The translations under genes and the position numbers were made by a program. 64,000 bases of DNA, from positions 620,001-684,000 of the forward strand of contig NZ_JAAGOX010000011.1 of assembly GCF_010500245.1 (NCBI RefSeq). The letters are read 5' to 3'. Below the pieces are notes generated by a model. That model was not told the origin of the DNA. It searched no databases and saw only the letters and a program-made list of their open reading frames with translations. Shown piece after piece: positions 63,075 to 64,000 of the stretch. Numbering within the stretch: position 1 is the first letter of the stretch; every line of letters begins with the position of its first letter. The DNA comes from Ruegeria sp. PrR005. Its GTDB lineage: Bacteria; Pseudomonadota; Alphaproteobacteria; Rhodobacterales; Rhodobacteraceae.

Positions 63075-64000
63075 AATCCGAACCCGCCATAGGGGATGAA
63101 CCGCACCAGATCGCCGGGTCTGATGTGGCGGCCATCGTCGCCGATCTCCACCAGCCCTTCGGCCCAACTCAACCCGCTCACCCGGCCCGACCCTTCGGAG
63201 GCAAAGACCTCCACCCGGCCAGCCCGCACACGGGCACGCAGGTACTCGCGCCGTCCGGGTTTCTTTCTCTTCTCAAAGCCCGCAGGCAGGTCAAAACCCT
63301 GCGGCTCGGCCCAGGCCTCGCCTGCCAGAACCGCCAGCGCCGGGCGCGCGAAAACCAGAGCACAGACCATCGCAGCCACCGGGTTGCCCGGCAGACCGAA
63401 CACCGGCTTGCCTTGCCATAAGCCCAGCGCCAGCGGTCGCCCCGGTTTCAGCGCGATCCTCCATTGCTGCATGGCGCCCACTTCGCGCAACAGGGCCGAG
63501 ACATGGTCCTCATCCCCCGCCGAGGCACCACCGCTGGTCAGGATCACATCGGCCTCTTGCGCTGCCCGGTCCAAGGTCGCGCGCAACGCCGCCCGGTCGT
63601 CCGGAACCCGCCCCATGTCGCACACCCGGTATCCCAGCCGCTGCGCCAGCGCGCAAAGCATCGGCCGGTTCGCGTCATAGATCTGGCCTGGCCCGGCCTC
63701 TGCCCCCGGTTCGGTCAACTCGTCGCCGGTGGACAGGATCGCCACCCGCAGGGTAGCCCTTACTGCCACCTCGGCGATGCCGACCGACGACAACAGCGCC
63801 AGATCCGCAGGGGTCAGCCGCCGCCCTTCGGGCAGCACAACCGCGCCCGCGGCCACGTCCTCGCCCGCCTTGCGGGTGTTGGCGCCGCGTTTCAACGGCC
63901 CGCGAAAGGCGATCTCACCGTCGCCCAGCGTCACATCCTCTTCGAGGATCACGGTCTCGACCCCCTCGGGCAGCGCCGCGCCAGTCAGCACCCGCAACGC
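63071..64000 (-). CDS. moeA: Molybdopterin molybdotransferase MoeA, C-terminal part (start outside window)
   Basis: Inserts molybdate into adenylated molybdopterin. The frame is open through the right edge, so about the first 80-100 residues are missing. Visible: RVLTGAALPEGVETVI, the catalytic LRVAILSTGDEL, the MPT-binding ILTSGGASAGDEDHV, and GLPGNPVAAMV, ending in the beta-barrel domain. A GNAT gene follows with overlap. A molybdenum cofactor cluster may lie further right. Confidence 0.95.
   Translation of the reverse strand, partial: ALRVLTGAALPEGVETVILEEDVTLGDGEIAFRGPLKRGANTRKAGEDVAAGAVVLPEGRRLTPADLALLSSVGIAEVAVRATLRVAILSTGDELTEPGAEAGPGQIYDANRPMLCALAQRLGYRVCDMGRVPDDRAALRATLDRAAQEADVILTSGGASAGDEDHVSALLREVGAMQQWRIALKPGRPLALGLWQGKPVFGLPGNPVAAMVCALVFARPALAVLAGEAWAEPQGFDLPAGFEKRKKPGRREYLRARVRAGRVEVFASEGSGRVSGLSWAEGLVEIGDDGRHIRPGDLVRFIPYGGFGL

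Overview
The window is a GC-rich stretch of an alphaproteobacterial chromosome, most likely from the Rhodobacteraceae and probably a roseobacter close to Ruegeria. The evidence is the gene content and order: ethylmalonyl-CoA pathway genes around sdh, mdh and suc; a two-lipoyl SucB; paired PHA genes; argH, small lipoprotein and lysA in a row; a TIGR02302/DUF4175 protein; and a roseobacter-style intergenic element in at least five places. No rRNA, tRNA, CRISPR array, insertion sequence or prophage is visible. Both edges cut genes: ecm on the left and moeA on the right.

1-5 kb holds the end of ecm (ethylmalonyl-CoA mutase), an H-NS-type protein, deoD, a DUF1989 protein, an ornithine decarboxylase and two small conserved ORFs. 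5-27 kb is a central-carbon block. On the minus strand lie sdhCDAB, a VWA-type exported protein, a DoxX-like protein and an operon mcl2-nnrU-DUF1737-mch (C4/C5 branch of the ethylmalonyl-CoA pathway). On the plus strand lie mdh, sucC, sucD, a DUF805 gene, sucA, sucB, a small ABM-fold gene and lpd. Between them sit a TetR/DUF4345 divergent pair, a sulfite-exporter-type permease and a glycosyltransferase. The sdhC and sucC upstream regions carry the same twin palindrome (GTGATCAC, 21 bp repeat distance, about 115 bp before the start codon), which points to one regulator controlling both TCA operons.

27-45 kb has a class III nucleotide cyclase, nat, then plsC-ftsX-ftsE, a zinc-ribbon membrane protein, DUF4175, lysA, DUF2834, a 43-residue lipoprotein and argH, a TlpA-like thioredoxin, a nitronate monooxygenase-like protein, a sterol-desaturase-family hydroxylase, an EAL protein, and phaA-phaB. 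45-50 kb is one 5-kb gene encoding eight tandem GAF domains and a C-terminal class III cyclase. The repeats are spaced exactly 537 or 531 nt apart and joined by almost identical linkers.

50-64 kb carries a small ORF divergent from a GcvA-like LysR regulator and its EamA exporter, a YdcH-type small protein, a TrmN6-like methyltransferase with DUF2007, a long-chain polyprenyl diphosphate synthase, ispE, a TPR protein, ETF-quinone oxidoreductase, an EthD-fold protein, a SoxR regulator divergent from a VOC protein, greA, a membrane protein, a GNAT enzyme and moeA.

Metabolically the window joins acetyl-CoA assimilation (PHA genes and ethylmalonyl-CoA pathway) to the TCA cycle: Ecm, Mch and Mcl2 lead to malate and succinyl-CoA, which Mdh, SucCD, SucAB-Lpd and SdhCDAB process. 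Electrons enter the quinone pool through Sdh and EtfD. The strongest candidates for undescribed biology are the 8xGAF cyclase, the shared twin-palindrome operator of sdh and suc, and the small uncharacterised genes embedded in the suc and mcl2-mch operons.
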